Below are positions 35,117 through 45,135 of a stretch of DNA of 64,000 bases, in pieces. The notes below the pieces were generated by a model, which was given only the letters and a program-made list of their open reading frames with translations, ran no database searches and had not been told where the DNA came from. The stretch covers positions 169,474-233,473 of the forward strand of contig JAEWVR010000029.1 of NCBI GenBank assembly GCA_023459055.1, read 5' to 3'. Both the position numbers and the translations under genes were made by a program. Position 1 is the first letter of the stretch, and every line of letters starts with the position of its first letter. The stretch is from Fibrobacterota bacterium. Its GTDB lineage: Bacteria; Fibrobacterota; Chitinivibrionia; Chitinivibrionales; Chitinispirillaceae.

Positions 35117-36151
35117 ATGCATGTAAAGACGTACCATACGTTCAAAGCATCCTGCATTCACTTTGCACTCCTTTTTGCTGCATTGCTACTGACAACATGT
35201 TCAGACATAACTGATAATTGTACCTATGATCCATCATTTAATAAGGGATTCTCTGTCTTTTTCATGCCCCCAAGAAACAGTTTCAACGAAAATGACTTTA
35301 CAGAAAATATTTATAGAATGAAATCTGATGGTATTAATTCTTTGTACCTTACACCATCGTATTTCCAAAAAACGGAAACCTCAGATTCGATATTCAGGAC
35401 ATCCGAAACCCTTGCAGATTCTTTATTGATCAAAGCTATTGGAATTGCTGTAAATGCCGGGATGCACGTGTCGTTAAAACCGCACATCAACTGTCTGAAT
35501 AATGCACCACGGTTCCAAATAAAACCATCGAACTACGAAAAATGGTTAATATCATATAAAAAATGTATCCTTTTTTACTTTACACTATCGGTAACCAGTA
35601 ATATTCATTCGTTTGTTGCAGGAACTGAGCTGGACAATGTTTCAGAAAACTCCGGCTTTTTAACATTTCTTGATTCACTGCGAAGTGTTTCAACGATACC
35701 AATACTTTACTCATGCAGCTACAATCAGATTTTTAAAACGAAACTCTGGAAACATGTTGATGTACTTGGTGTAAATACATATTACAATCTTGACAACAAC
35801 ATCCCGCCATCGGAAATGGTGATCAGGGAAACCTGGAACTTCTGGCTTAATAAACTTCATGAAGAATCCACTCTTCATAACGTTCCTATTGTGTTAACAG
35901 AAACCGGATTTATGAGTCGCAGTACTGCAGCTATCAACCCCGGTGATTTCAGTGGTAAACCACTCTGCGATCAAAGTGTTCAAAAGATCTGTTATGAAGC
36001 ATTGCTTTCGCAGGCATGTTTATTTAAATCGATTAAAGGAATTTACTTCTGGCAATGGGAACTTGGTGAAAAAGGTAAATCCGATTCCTGTGACTATACT
36101 CCCAGAAATAAACCCGCAGAAGATATACTAAAAAAATATTGGGTAAATTAA
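35117..36151 (+). CDS. Lipoprotein with GH113-like TIM barrel
   Basis: 344 aa. Signal peptide ending in a lipobox (LLTTC, Cys about residue 31). The fold resembles GH113/GTA-type glycoside hydrolases: NIYRMKSDGINSLYLTPSYF, AVNAGMHVSLKPHINC, acid/base-like Glu in SFVAGTELDNVS, DVLGVNTYYNL, nucleophile-like Glu in PIVLTETGF, and IKGIYFWQWELGEKG. A mannan- or related glycan-active enzyme on the outer membrane is a reasonable inference. It is 12 bp after rsmH. Confidence 0.75.
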   Translation: MHVKTYHTFKASCIHFALLFAALLLTTCSDITDNCTYDPSFNKGFSVFFMPPRNSFNENDFTENIYRMKSDGINSLYLTPSYFQKTETSDSIFRTSETLADSLLIKAIGIAVNAGMHVSLKPHINCLNNAPRFQIKPSNYEKWLISYKKCILFYFTLSVTSNIHSFVAGTELDNVSENSGFLTFLDSLRSVSTIPILYSCSYNQIFKTKLWKHVDVLGVNTYYNLDNNIPPSEMVIRETWNFWLNKLHEESTLHNVPIVLTETGFMSRSTAAINPGDFSGKPLCDQSVQKICYEALLSQACLFKSIKGIYFWQWELGEKGKSDSCDYTPRNKPAEDILKKYWVN

Positions 36152-36155
36152 CATA

Positions 36156-36674
36156 ATGACACAATCTCTTTATTCTTTTTTTAAGCATAAACTGTTCGCG
36201 TTGCTTCTGATATCATTTGCGGGTATCAACGCAACAGATGTTCAACTGACGGGTAATCCATACAAACGCTATGACCTTGCGGTGTATGGCTCATTCACAA
36301 CAATCGGAAGAAACGTCAATCTTCAATGTGAACTTGATGGCGGTTATCGTTTTTTAAACCATTGTGCATTATCACTATCATTCAATATCCAGCGACGAAA
36401 CGGACTGCTCTGTTCGAATGATTTTATTACATTCAGTGGAGTCACTCAAGTAAGACAACTGCTTTTAAAGGGTGGTATAACCGGCGGTATATACACTATA
36501 CGATCAGGTAATTACAGAGAAATATCTCCCGCTGCAGGAGCTGAACTTGTTGCTGCATACATACTTAACAAACATCTGTCAATCAGGTTGAAAGAACGGG
36601 CTGTAGCACTTTTCGTTGATGATAACAGGGTTATGTCAACAAGTACATTGCTGGGATTTGGAATACTGTTTTAA
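36156..36674 (+). CDS. Small outer-membrane beta-barrel protein
   Basis: 172 aa. Signal peptide (FKHKLFALLLISFAGINA) then alternating-hydrophobic strands (RYDLAVYGSFTTIG, NVNLQCELDGGYRF, ALSLSFNIQRRNG) and a terminal Phe (STLLGFGILF). No known family recognised. It follows the GH113-like lipoprotein by 4 bp, so it may assist that enzyme. Confidence 0.65.
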   Translation: MTQSLYSFFKHKLFALLLISFAGINATDVQLTGNPYKRYDLAVYGSFTTIGRNVNLQCELDGGYRFLNHCALSLSFNIQRRNGLLCSNDFITFSGVTQVRQLLLKGGITGGIYTIRSGNYREISPAAGAELVAAYILNKHLSIRLKERAVALFVDDNRVMSTSTLLGFGILF

Positions 36675-36740
36675 AAACCGGTAGAATCGCGGGTGCTTAA
36701 ATGTCTGTACAACAGGAGTATGTGCACTTTTTCGGGACGT

Positions 36741-38999
36741 TTATTTCAGACAGTAGCTTTCCCACAGTTTTCTGTACACCGATTCGACTTCCCTGACATA
36801 TCCGGCAGCATCCATCAATCTTGAATTTATCATTCTTTCTCTCATTGTTTTTCTTATTTTATCAAGAGCTGTAAAATCACGGGCTACATGAATCGCCTTA
36901 TCGACATATTCAGTTTCTGAATAGGCAATAAATTCTTTAAATCCGGTATAGTGCAGTACACTACTTACCATTCTTCCTGCATGACGATCACCATACAGAG
37001 TAATAACCGGAACCCCCATCCAGAGTGCCTCACATGCTGTTGTGTGACCGCTCCACGGAAATGTGTCAAGAAGACAATCGATGTTGTTATACACAGACAA
37101 ATGACCGCTGTCAGGAACTTTATTTACAAACTGTATTCTTGACAATTGCACATTTGATTCATCAAACCATTCATTGATTCTCTCTATGACACTGTTGCAT
37201 AACGTTGTCCTGAATAGTATCAGCTGCGCATTTTTAACTATGTGAAGAATATCAGCCCACAGAGAAATAACCTTTTTGTTAAGTCGTGATGTTGTATGGG
37301 TTGAGCCAAAGGTTATATATCCATTTGTCAATGCCGGCAGAGGTTCAATTTCCGGGCTATTTTCCGGGGCAGTAAAAACACAAAACGGAGAATTTAGCTT
37401 CAAAATATTTTCTGTATATAATAATTCACTTTTTGAATCCTCTGTAACGCTATCAGAAAAACGGTAGTCAATTGATGATAATCCGCTTGTACAGGGATAC
37501 CCGAACGCGCTTATTTGTATGGGAGCTGCACGTTTTGCGAAAACATTCAGTCTGTTTCCTCCCATGTGTCCAGCACAGTCTATCAAAATATCAATTTCAT
37601 CAGTTCGTATTTTGTCTGCCAATTGATCATCAGTCAGATCATTTGTTTCTATCCATACATCTGCTTTTTTTGCAAAATATTCTGTTTGTTGATCACGTTC
37701 AACAATTTCAGCATAGCAGTAGTTTTCGAACATATCACTATTATTCATAAAAAAAGGTTTCATAAATTGTGCTGCAGGGTGTTTGCAGAAATCGGGTGAT
37801 ACATACCCGACTTTAATTTTCCGTCCCGGATTTTTACTATTGCAAAACTGCCTGGCTTCTTCACTTTTTTGTAAACCCCACTCCTTATGTGCCCGATACA
37901 CCTGCTCAGCATTATATTTCTCATCATAATTTACTGCCAATAATAAATTATGATATGCCGCATCATACTCTGGATTTTGTACAAGTATTTTGTAAAATGT
38001 AATTTCTGCTTTTTCAATTTCTCCCAAAACCAAATATGCTTCACCAAGATTCAATGCTGCATCAACACATTCATTGTCAAACATATATGCATTTGAAAAG
38101 CAGGTAACGGCTTCATCAAGCATATTCCAGCCCCGCATAATCAAGCCAAGATTAAAATGAGGTTCAGCGTAATCGTGTTTTAGTTGAAGAGCCCGGATGT
38201 AACACTCTTTTGCAATTGCAAATTCCTGTTTCTTTACATAAAGGTTTCCAAGACCATTCCACAGCCAAGCATCAGTACCTCGCTGCTCAACCATTCGTTT
38301 TAACAGATCAATAGCAGCATGAATATTGCCGGAACGCATCAGCATTCCGCAGTAATTATCAATTATATTGTTGTCATCATCGGCCAGATCCAGCGCATCT
38401 TCATAATAAGCACAAGCAGCATCAATTTTTCCAAGACTTTCAAGTACTAATCCAAGATTATTCAACGTTTCTGCTGAATCCGGTTTTGCAGATAGTGCCT
38501 GCAGCAGAAGTTCCTTGGCCAATCCGAACTGGCCAAGCTGCTTGTAGATCATGCCCAGCGAAAATGCTGCTCCAAAATGCCTGCTCTGTTTTTGTAAAAT
38601 CTGCCTGTATGAAATAATTGCATCATCAATCCGGCCGCAGAGACGCTGAAGATCACCAAGAAGATACCATACATTTACATCTGTCAACCCAAGACTGATC
38701 GCTTTTTCTATATGGGGAATAATAGTTTCCGGCGCTTCATTGTCAAGTTTTTTTGTAAGACCCAGTTCAAAGTGAATACGCGCAATCGAATTGTCCTTTT
38801 TAAGAAATGATACAAGAATTTCTTTTGCTTTTTTATAATCAGCTGTTTGACGAAGCGCACTAATATACGGTAATAGTATTTCTACGTTTCCCTGATTGTT
38901 ATTAAGAATCTCCTCAAAAAGAACAATTGCCTCGGGGATTCTGTTGTTTCTATATGTGTCAAGTGCAATCTGAATCTTCGATGTCATTGAATTTACCAT
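36741..38999 (-). CDS. TPR protein with O-GlcNAc transferase-like (GT41) domain
   Basis: 752 aa from ATG 38999, with GAGG 9 nt upstream; an ATG at 39008 sits too close to it. About ten TPRs (IPEAIVLFEEILNNNQGNVE, AETLNNLGLVLESLGKIDAA, AEPHFNLGLIMRGWNMLDEA ...) occupy residues 10-370. The catalytic GT41/SPINDLY-like part has KIKVGYVSPDFCKHPAAQFM, IDILIDCAGHMGGNRL, APIQISAFGYPCTSGL, FGSTHTTSRLNKKVISLW, and DTFPWSGHTTACEALWMGVP. It transfers sugars to protein Ser/Thr in related systems. Targets unknown; no flagellin or S-layer gene is nearby. Confidence 0.9.
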   Translation of the reverse strand: MVNSMTSKIQIALDTYRNNRIPEAIVLFEEILNNNQGNVEILLPYISALRQTADYKKAKEILVSFLKKDNSIARIHFELGLTKKLDNEAPETIIPHIEKAISLGLTDVNVWYLLGDLQRLCGRIDDAIISYRQILQKQSRHFGAAFSLGMIYKQLGQFGLAKELLLQALSAKPDSAETLNNLGLVLESLGKIDAACAYYEDALDLADDDNNIIDNYCGMLMRSGNIHAAIDLLKRMVEQRGTDAWLWNGLGNLYVKKQEFAIAKECYIRALQLKHDYAEPHFNLGLIMRGWNMLDEAVTCFSNAYMFDNECVDAALNLGEAYLVLGEIEKAEITFYKILVQNPEYDAAYHNLLLAVNYDEKYNAEQVYRAHKEWGLQKSEEARQFCNSKNPGRKIKVGYVSPDFCKHPAAQFMKPFFMNNSDMFENYCYAEIVERDQQTEYFAKKADVWIETNDLTDDQLADKIRTDEIDILIDCAGHMGGNRLNVFAKRAAPIQISAFGYPCTSGLSSIDYRFSDSVTEDSKSELLYTENILKLNSPFCVFTAPENSPEIEPLPALTNGYITFGSTHTTSRLNKKVISLWADILHIVKNAQLILFRTTLCNSVIERINEWFDESNVQLSRIQFVNKVPDSGHLSVYNNIDCLLDTFPWSGHTTACEALWMGVPVITLYGDRHAGRMVSSVLHYTGFKEFIAYSETEYVDKAIHVARDFTALDKIRKTMRERMINSRLMDAAGYVREVESVYRKLWESYCLK

Positions 39000-39157
39000 A
39001 CCAGTCATCCTCGATTGTATTGGACTGACCTGAACCTGTGGCAGCTTGTATACTCAGACACAACCATTTCTCTTAGCCAGACGCAAACGCCTCCCTACTA
39101 TATGTAACAATATATCGCAAAACAGTCAAGGGGATTGTATACTATCGAAATGATATT

Positions 39158-39427
39158 TCAGAATGGATTAAAAACATCCCAGATTGATTTTGTTGTTCGT
39201 GATGGACGCCATATAAATCTGCATGATTTACATTTAATACGCCGTTTCCCCTTAAGTGTTCGTAGTGGCGCAAAAAAGAAAGGATCATAATACTCGGTAA
39301 GGTCCGATCCGCATTTTGGACACTTCATCTCCGGTGGATTCCAGAAAGAATTCCACAGCTCTTTCCACTGTTCCCTGTGTTCAAGAAACCGTTGTATTTT
39401 TTTTACCCGACGGGAACTATGATGCAC
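39158..39427 (-). CDS. Small zinc-ribbon protein
   Basis: 89 aa. CPKCGSDLTEYYDPFFFAPL ... CKSCRFIW forms a four-Cys zinc ribbon. The rest is basic and aromatic (RRVKKIQRFLEHREQWKEL, SIWDVFNPF). Not otherwise recognised. 43 bp downstream of the dGTPase gene. Confidence 0.55.
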   Translation of the reverse strand: MHHSSRRVKKIQRFLEHREQWKELWNSFWNPPEMKCPKCGSDLTEYYDPFFFAPLRTLKGKRRIKCKSCRFIWRPSRTTKSIWDVFNPF

Positions 39428-39470
39428 GGTAGAACGCCTTGATTATAGGTTCATACTTAATCATACACTA

Positions 39471-40637
39471 TCATATTACCGGGGAAGGCATAAACAGCTG
39501 CACAAATGTTCTTTCTGCAAACAGATCTGTCATACCGGCTACATAATCGGTAATAATACGCCATGACGGTGTATCGTCGTTATAATTGGTGTTTTTCAAA
39601 AAATGAAAAAAGATCTCAAGTAATGGTGCTTCCTTTACCAATGTGTGTACAAACTGAGTATCTTTACCGCGAACTGATTTTTCAAATATTTTATCAAGCT
39701 CATAGTAAAGGAGTTCAACGACATTTGATGCCTTCTTTGACTTACGTTCGACATCAGGATGCAGATATATGTACTTGTAATTGAATTCCTTCAGTTCACT
39801 CATATGGCTGAATACCTCTGCACTCATCTCAATAGCATCTTTTCCAAGACTTGACGCAATCGTATCATTGACAAAACAACCAATGATTTTACCATTCTCA
39901 GTCCCAAGGTTTTCCGCAATACCCTTTGGAATATCATTCTTTTTAATCAACCCGGCTTTGATTGCATCTTCAAGATCCCGCCCCAGATATGCAATTCGAT
40001 CAACAAGACGAACCAGACAGCCCTCAAGCGTTGATGGATAATGTGAACGCTCATCAATATGTTCAAGATTCAAAAGATCTCTTGTGCGGTCAGGTTTTAC
40101 AATACGATCAAAACTCTCTCCGCAATGGGTAATAATTCCATCCCGGACTTCATAGGTCAGATTAAGCCCCTCACCATAATTTGTTAATTTATCAACAACA
40201 CGCAATCCATGAATTTCATGCTTGAAACCACTTTCAACACCCGCTTTTTTAAGAATACCATTCAGGACACGCTCTCCGGTATGGCCAAACGGCGGATGTC
40301 CGAGGTCATGACCTTTTGCAATTGCATTAATCAGGTCAATATTGAGGTTCAGACAGCGTCCAATCACTGACGCTATACTTGATACATGCAATACATGTTC
40401 CATGCGGGTGCAGATATGATCATTGTTAGGTGACAGAAATACCTGTGTCTTATGTTTTAATCGCCTGAATGGCGGAGAATGAAGAATTCTGGTTTCATCA
40501 CGTGCAAATTCAAGCCTGAACAGATCTTTCTTGATAGGAAATCTTCGCCCTAATGACTCTGTACTCCGCTTTGCAAACGGGCTTAGTTTTTCTTCGTCCT
40601 TAATCAGAAACTTCTGAATGTCAAATTCTTTGCTCAT
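39471..40637 (-). CDS. dgt: dGTPase-like HD phosphohydrolase
   Basis: 388 aa from ATG 40637; GTG 40643 is an alternative. PFRRLKHKTQVFLSPNNDHI, CTRMEHVLHVSSIA, AKGHDLGHPPFGHTGERVL (HD motif), RVVDKLTNYGEGLNL, YEVRDGIITHCGE and CLVRLVDRIAYLGRDLEDA match dNTP triphosphohydrolases (dGTP to deoxyguanosine and triphosphate). It overlaps the phosphatase gene by 17 nt. Confidence 0.92.
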   Translation of the reverse strand: MSKEFDIQKFLIKDEEKLSPFAKRSTESLGRRFPIKKDLFRLEFARDETRILHSPPFRRLKHKTQVFLSPNNDHICTRMEHVLHVSSIASVIGRCLNLNIDLINAIAKGHDLGHPPFGHTGERVLNGILKKAGVESGFKHEIHGLRVVDKLTNYGEGLNLTYEVRDGIITHCGESFDRIVKPDRTRDLLNLEHIDERSHYPSTLEGCLVRLVDRIAYLGRDLEDAIKAGLIKKNDIPKGIAENLGTENGKIIGCFVNDTIASSLGKDAIEMSAEVFSHMSELKEFNYKYIYLHPDVERKSKKASNVVELLYYELDKIFEKSVRGKDTQFVHTLVKEAPLLEIFFHFLKNTNYNDDTPSWRIITDYVAGMTDLFAERTFVQLFMPSPVI

Positions 40638-41106
40638 ATTCACTCAAATATTGTTTTGTAAAGTTTTCCTGTTCCGTTGTTTCCACGGCTTTACGTGTTC
40701 GACGCACGGTGTCAATCGCTTTATCGTAACCAAGCATATACAGTTTTCCAACAGTGCATGTAAGTACCATACCGGTTCTGCCGATTCCCGCTCTGCAATG
40801 TACACACACTGCATCACCCTGTTCTATCGACTGCAACAACCTGTTAATCATCCCGTTAAAATCATCAACGTTTTCAGGTATTCCAAAATCAGGTATATAA
40901 AAATATTCCCACTGGATACCGGCTTTTTTACATAATAAGCTTAGTGATCTATCAGGCAATTCCAGAGAGATCAGTTTTTTTATACCTGCTGCTGCAAGCT
41001 GTTCGATATCATCCTGCAATGACTGTGCATCCCCGTCGTTGCTGCCGGGCATTGATGTACCGGCTAATTTTCCCGGTATCACCCAGGAAAAATTTATTAG
41101 TGGCAT
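40621..41106 (-). CDS. Dual-specificity/tyrosine protein phosphatase
   Basis: 161 aa. P-loop CX5R is AVCVHCRAGIGRTGMVLTCT. General-acid loop candidate YIPDFGIPENVDDF. Opening WVIPGKLAGTSMPGS is typical of cyclin-dependent-kinase-inhibitor-3-like/PTP domains. Soluble. Co-translated with the dGTPase gene. Substrate unknown. Confidence 0.9.
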   Translation of the reverse strand: MPLINFSWVIPGKLAGTSMPGSNDGDAQSLQDDIEQLAAAGIKKLISLELPDRSLSLLCKKAGIQWEYFYIPDFGIPENVDDFNGMINRLLQSIEQGDAVCVHCRAGIGRTGMVLTCTVGKLYMLGYDKAIDTVRRTRKAVETTEQENFTKQYLSEYEQRI

Positions 41107-41517
41107 CCTGCACCTTTGTGAAAACTGTCATGGTACATTAACAATACTACCTGAATAATCAAAAATTTTCTACCAATAATATACTTTAAAATACTATCAT
41201 GTAACTGCCCAATCGATCAATTACTTAAATTTTAATCTGCATAACAGTTGTCAAATAATCATAACAAACTCCTGCAACAACGAACCGGGAATACGATTTT
41301 TTGTCTGGAACTGGTTCATATATATATTGATTGAAGCCGTGAAATACTTTATTTTATGTCCTGCGGCTGATCTACATGGCTGCAATGTTTTTAACGCATT
41401 GATTTTTAAGTTTTTATATTTTTTACAACATTATTCATTTTACGGACATCACAAAATCCGGATATTGAAAAAGCATATTTTAACAATAATTCTATTACCA
41501 AACCGAATTAAGGCATA
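41107..41517. other. Divergent intergenic region
   Basis: AT-rich 411 bp between the phosphatase and the DUF445 gene. A 63-codon open frame at 41327-41518 has no ribosome-binding site or family match. Promoters for both directions must be here, but none stands out. Confidence 0.35.
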
Positions 41518-42135
41518 ATGAAAATACTGATATATTGTTTGATACCAATTATCGCAGGATTGATTGGCTGGTTAACAAATTTTATTGCTGTAAAAATGAT
41601 TTTCAGACCAAGAAAAGAGATTAGCATTCTCGGGGTGAAAGTCATTGGTCTTATACCTAAACGTAAAGCTGCACTTGCAGAAAAAATTGCACAAACAGTA
41701 GAGAAGGAGCTGATTTCTCATAAAGACATCCGGGCAATTATCCAGACTGAGGATTTTCATGCTCAGATGAGTTCTATTCTGCGTACAAAAATTGAGGAAT
41801 TTATTATTGCAAAAATAAGCTCAAACTCTCTCCTTGCAATGTTTGTTACCACCGATACAATTGCAAAACTGAGCCTTGTCATAATGGAAGAGCTTGAAAA
41901 ACAACTCCCGGGAATTATTGACGACATGTTTCAGAAGGTTGAACAGAAACTGGATTTTAATGTAATTATTCGCGATAAAATCATGAGTTATGATTTGTCA
42001 AAACTTGAATCGATTATTTACAATATTGCAGATAAAGAACTTAAAGCTATTGAATACCTCGGAGGTATTCTTGGCTTTGTTGTTGGCCTGGTTCAGCTTG
42101 GAATAGTTCTTCTCGGAGAATTTAATGTTTTTTAA
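41518..42135 (+). CDS. DUF445 membrane protein
   Basis: 205 aa. N-terminal helix LIPIIAGLIGWLTNFIAVKM with the conserved NFIAVKMIFRP, then VIGLIPKRKAALAEKIAQTV, a long helical middle, and a C-terminal helix (GGILGFVVGLVQLGIVLL). This is the short DUF445/YheB-like type. Function unknown. It overlaps the BatD-like gene by 11 nt and may be the first gene of the Bat operon. Confidence 0.88.
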   Translation: MKILIYCLIPIIAGLIGWLTNFIAVKMIFRPRKEISILGVKVIGLIPKRKAALAEKIAQTVEKELISHKDIRAIIQTEDFHAQMSSILRTKIEEFIIAKISSNSLLAMFVTTDTIAKLSLVIMEELEKQLPGIIDDMFQKVEQKLDFNVIIRDKIMSYDLSKLESIIYNIADKELKAIEYLGGILGFVVGLVQLGIVLLGEFNVF

Positions 42136-43087
42136 CAAAATGGTTACATCAATTATAGCATTGCTGTTTTTTTCATCACTCTGCAGCGCATCAGAAATTA
42201 CATCATCACTAAGTAAGGCATCACTGACAGCCGGTGAGATCATTACGTACAATGTAACAATCATTGCACCATCAGGGGCAAATGTGATTCCACCGGTTAT
42301 CGATAAAACCATTGGCGCTATAACTGTCAGGGAGTGGAACTCATCAACAAAAAAACTCAGCAAAGGTGACAGTGTAACCGTAAGTTACCGGATCACAACA
42401 TATATTCCTGAAAACTGTACCATTCCCGAACTTTCGTTTCTTGTTGTTCATGGTTCACAAACCGACACACTAAAATCTCAGTCTCATATTCTCTCTTTCC
42501 AGTCTGTAATTGATAAAGATACTGTCGATATAAAGGATCTGAAACCTCAACTGGAAGCCGGTACAAAACCAATGTGGCTTATGTGGATTCTAATTGTGGC
42601 AACAGCTCTCATAATAATTATTTTTGTCTTTTTCAGATTCTTTAACAAAAAGAAAACTGCAGGAGAAAAAGTGATTCCTCTGCTTCCCCCCTATGAAGAA
42701 GCCATCAATGCCATCAATGAGCTCGAACGACAGAAATACTTACAGCGTGGCTTAATTCGTGAATATGTTTTTAACCTGTCTGAAATATTAAAACGGTATA
42801 TTGAGCGTCGTTTTGAAACAAATGCAAGTGAATTTACAACAGAGGAAGTTGTTGCATGGCTTGGTGTCAGCGGACTTGACACAACGATAAAACAGTCTGT
42901 TGAATGGTTTTTCAGGACATCCGATCCTGTTAAATTTGCCCGTGTTATTCCACCACAGGAAACAATTGACAAATTCATGGGTGAAACGATGAATTTTCTG
43001 AATGCAACACGCCCTGTTGCAACCGACACCAGTCATGTAACACCAGATACAACTATACAGACATCATCTAATGGAGGCAGTAAATAA
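42125..43087 (+). CDS. BatD-like membrane protein preceding BatA
   Basis: 320 aa, GGAG 6 nt before the ATG. Signal peptide, a BatD-type Ig-like periplasmic domain (LTAGEIITYNVTIIAPSGAN, VTVSYRITTYIPENCTIPEL), one membrane helix (MWLMWILIVATALIIIIFVF) and a cytoplasmic helical domain (LNFLNATRPV region; EYVFNLSEILKRYIERRFET, ASEFTTEEVV) like DUF4381/BatI. Proteins with this layout sit upstream of batA in many genomes. Overlaps batA by TAATG. Confidence 0.75.
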   Translation: MFFNKMVTSIIALLFFSSLCSASEITSSLSKASLTAGEIITYNVTIIAPSGANVIPPVIDKTIGAITVREWNSSTKKLSKGDSVTVSYRITTYIPENCTIPELSFLVVHGSQTDTLKSQSHILSFQSVIDKDTVDIKDLKPQLEAGTKPMWLMWILIVATALIIIIFVFFRFFNKKKTAGEKVIPLLPPYEEAINAINELERQKYLQRGLIREYVFNLSEILKRYIERRFETNASEFTTEEVVAWLGVSGLDTTIKQSVEWFFRTSDPVKFARVIPPQETIDKFMGETMNFLNATRPVATDTSHVTPDTTIQTSSNGGSK

Positions 43088-44091
43088 TGAGATTTAAAAA
43101 TCCTGAATTTCTGCTCTTTCTGCTTGTCTGGATCCCTATGTTGTGGTTGTATATCAGACGGGAACGTAAATTTCGTCCATCAGTACGATTCTCAGATCTG
43201 GGCGTTATCAGGCAGCTTCCAAAATCATTCTTTGTTCAGGCACGCCATATCCTGATTGTACTTCGTCTTCTGGGTGTCGGTTTACTTGTTGTTGCTCTTG
43301 CACGTCCCCAGGAAGGGCGTAGTGATGAGGAGATTACAACAGAGGGTGTTGACATCATGCTTGTACTTGACATATCAGAGAGTATGCGTGCGCTTGATTT
43401 TCAACCTGAAAACCGCCTTGCTGTTGCGAAGAAAACCATCGCCGATTTTATCAGTAAACGCCAGCACGACAGAATCGGTCTTGTAGTCTTTGCTGCACGA
43501 AGCTTTACTAAATGCCCGCTTACCCTCGATTACAACGTGCTGAAATCATTTTTAGGTGATATTACCTTTACTGATTTTAGTTTTCAGACAGCCATTGGTA
43601 CCGCAATAGCAACAGCAGCAAACCGTTTGAAGGATTCCAATGCTAAAAGTAAAGTAATTATCCTTGCAACTGATGGTGCCAATAATGCAGGTGAGATACC
43701 TCCGCTTACCGCTGCAACTGCAGCCAAAGAGCTTGGAATCAAGATTTACACTGTTGGAATCGGTAAAACGGGTCAGGTACCGATGCCTGTACAGATGCAA
43801 AATCCGTTTACCGGAGAAGTTGTTACACAAGTACAGATGGTTGAATCTGATCTTGATGAAAAAAGTTTAACGGAAATCGCAAAAACAACTAATGGCGATT
43901 TTTTCAGGGCAACAAATGCTGAAAAGCTCAAAGAGATTTACGATAAAATTGACAAGCTTGAAAAAACAGAGATCAAGACAAAGATTTATACATCATATGA
44001 AGAGCGTTTTTATCCATGGCTTTGGGCCGGATTCATTCTTCTGATGCTTGAATTACTTTTATCACAAACGCGTTTCAGGCGGATTCCCTGA
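43087..44091 (+). CDS. batA: BatA: membrane VWA protein
   Basis: 334 aa. Two N-terminal membrane helices, a VWA domain with MIDAS DISES in IMLVLDISESMRALD, the second MIDAS Thr region FTKCPLTLDYNVLK and IILATDGANNAGEIP, and a C-terminal helix (WLWAGFILLMLELLLSQ). Membrane-bound with the VWA domain probably periplasmic. In Bacteroides and Leptospira, Bat proteins form an envelope complex linked to stress. The MoxR ATPase and DUF58 genes that usually precede batA are absent here. Confidence 0.88.
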   Translation: MRFKNPEFLLFLLVWIPMLWLYIRRERKFRPSVRFSDLGVIRQLPKSFFVQARHILIVLRLLGVGLLVVALARPQEGRSDEEITTEGVDIMLVLDISESMRALDFQPENRLAVAKKTIADFISKRQHDRIGLVVFAARSFTKCPLTLDYNVLKSFLGDITFTDFSFQTAIGTAIATAANRLKDSNAKSKVIILATDGANNAGEIPPLTAATAAKELGIKIYTVGIGKTGQVPMPVQMQNPFTGEVVTQVQMVESDLDEKSLTEIAKTTNGDFFRATNAEKLKEIYDKIDKLEKTEIKTKIYTSYEERFYPWLWAGFILLMLELLLSQTRFRRIP

Positions 44092-44112
44092 CAAACAGAG
44101 AGTATCTAATTT

Positions 44113-45135
44113 ATGAAGTTTGGAAATCCTGAATATTTTTTTCTATGGCTGGCGCTGCCGCTTCTTATTGGTTTTTTCATTTGGGCATACCAGCGTAAAA
44201 AAAGTGCGCTTCAACGGTTTGCATCACTTGACCTGGTGCACAAGCTTACACCATCAGCAGGCCTTGCCCGTCAGGTGACAAAGTGGACCATATTCTGTCT
44301 GTTTTTTATGTTCCTTGTTCTGGCGCTTGTACGACCACGCTTTGGTCTAAAGATGGAAATGGTTGAGCGTAAAGGCATTGATATCATGGTCGCTCTTGAC
44401 ATTTCAAAAAGTATGCTTGCTGAGGATATTACTCCCAATCGTGTTGAACGGGCAAAACATGAAATTGCAAAACTTATTGACATGTTAAAAGGAGACAGAA
44501 TCGGTCTGGTTATTTTTGCAGGTGAAAGTTATGTTCAATGTCCCCTGACCCTTGATTATGGTGCAGCAAAAATGTTTTTAGATGCTGTATCACCGGGATG
44601 GGTGCAGGTACAGGGTACACAGATCGGTGATGCAATCAAGCAGTCTATTGATGCATTCAAGACAAAAGGCAATAAACATAAGGTTCTGATTATTATCACC
44701 GATGGCGAGGATCATCAGGGCAGCGCACTTGAGGCTGCAAAAGCTGCTGCCGAGGAAGGTACTGTCATTTACACAATCGGACTTGGTTCCGAAAGCGGTG
44801 TTCCTATCCCGATCAGTAAAGGTCATGGTAATATCGTCTATAAAAAAGATAACAATGGTAACCTTGTTCTTACTAAACTCAATACACAGGTACTTGAACA
44901 GATTGCCCATGAGGGAAAAGGGAAATTTTTCCATGCCGGTACAGATCTGGACCTTTCGAGAATTCTTTCCGAAATTGCTAAACTTGAAAAACAGGATTTT
45001 GGAAAACAAAGTATCAACACCTACGAAGAGCAGTATCAGCTTTTTTTGTTGATCGCACTGCTCCTCCTGATCGTTGAATTCCTGCTGCCAGAGCGGTCAA
45101 ACAGGAAAATGGAATGGAAAGGGCGGTTTGAATGA
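44113..45135 (+). CDS. batB: BatB: membrane VWA protein
   Basis: 340 aa. Same plan as BatA: FGNPEYFFLWLALPLLIGFF, MIDAS DISKS in IMVALDISKSMLAEDITP, YVQCPLTLDYGAAKMFLDAV, VLIIITDGEDHQGSALEAAK, VIYTIGLGSESGVPIPI, and a terminal helix. Paralogue of BatA 21 bp upstream. It overlaps batC by ATGA. Confidence 0.9.
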   Translation: MKFGNPEYFFLWLALPLLIGFFIWAYQRKKSALQRFASLDLVHKLTPSAGLARQVTKWTIFCLFFMFLVLALVRPRFGLKMEMVERKGIDIMVALDISKSMLAEDITPNRVERAKHEIAKLIDMLKGDRIGLVIFAGESYVQCPLTLDYGAAKMFLDAVSPGWVQVQGTQIGDAIKQSIDAFKTKGNKHKVLIIITDGEDHQGSALEAAKAAAEEGTVIYTIGLGSESGVPIPISKGHGNIVYKKDNNGNLVLTKLNTQVLEQIAHEGKGKFFHAGTDLDLSRILSEIAKLEKQDFGKQSINTYEEQYQLFLLIALLLLIVEFLLPERSNRKMEWKGRFE

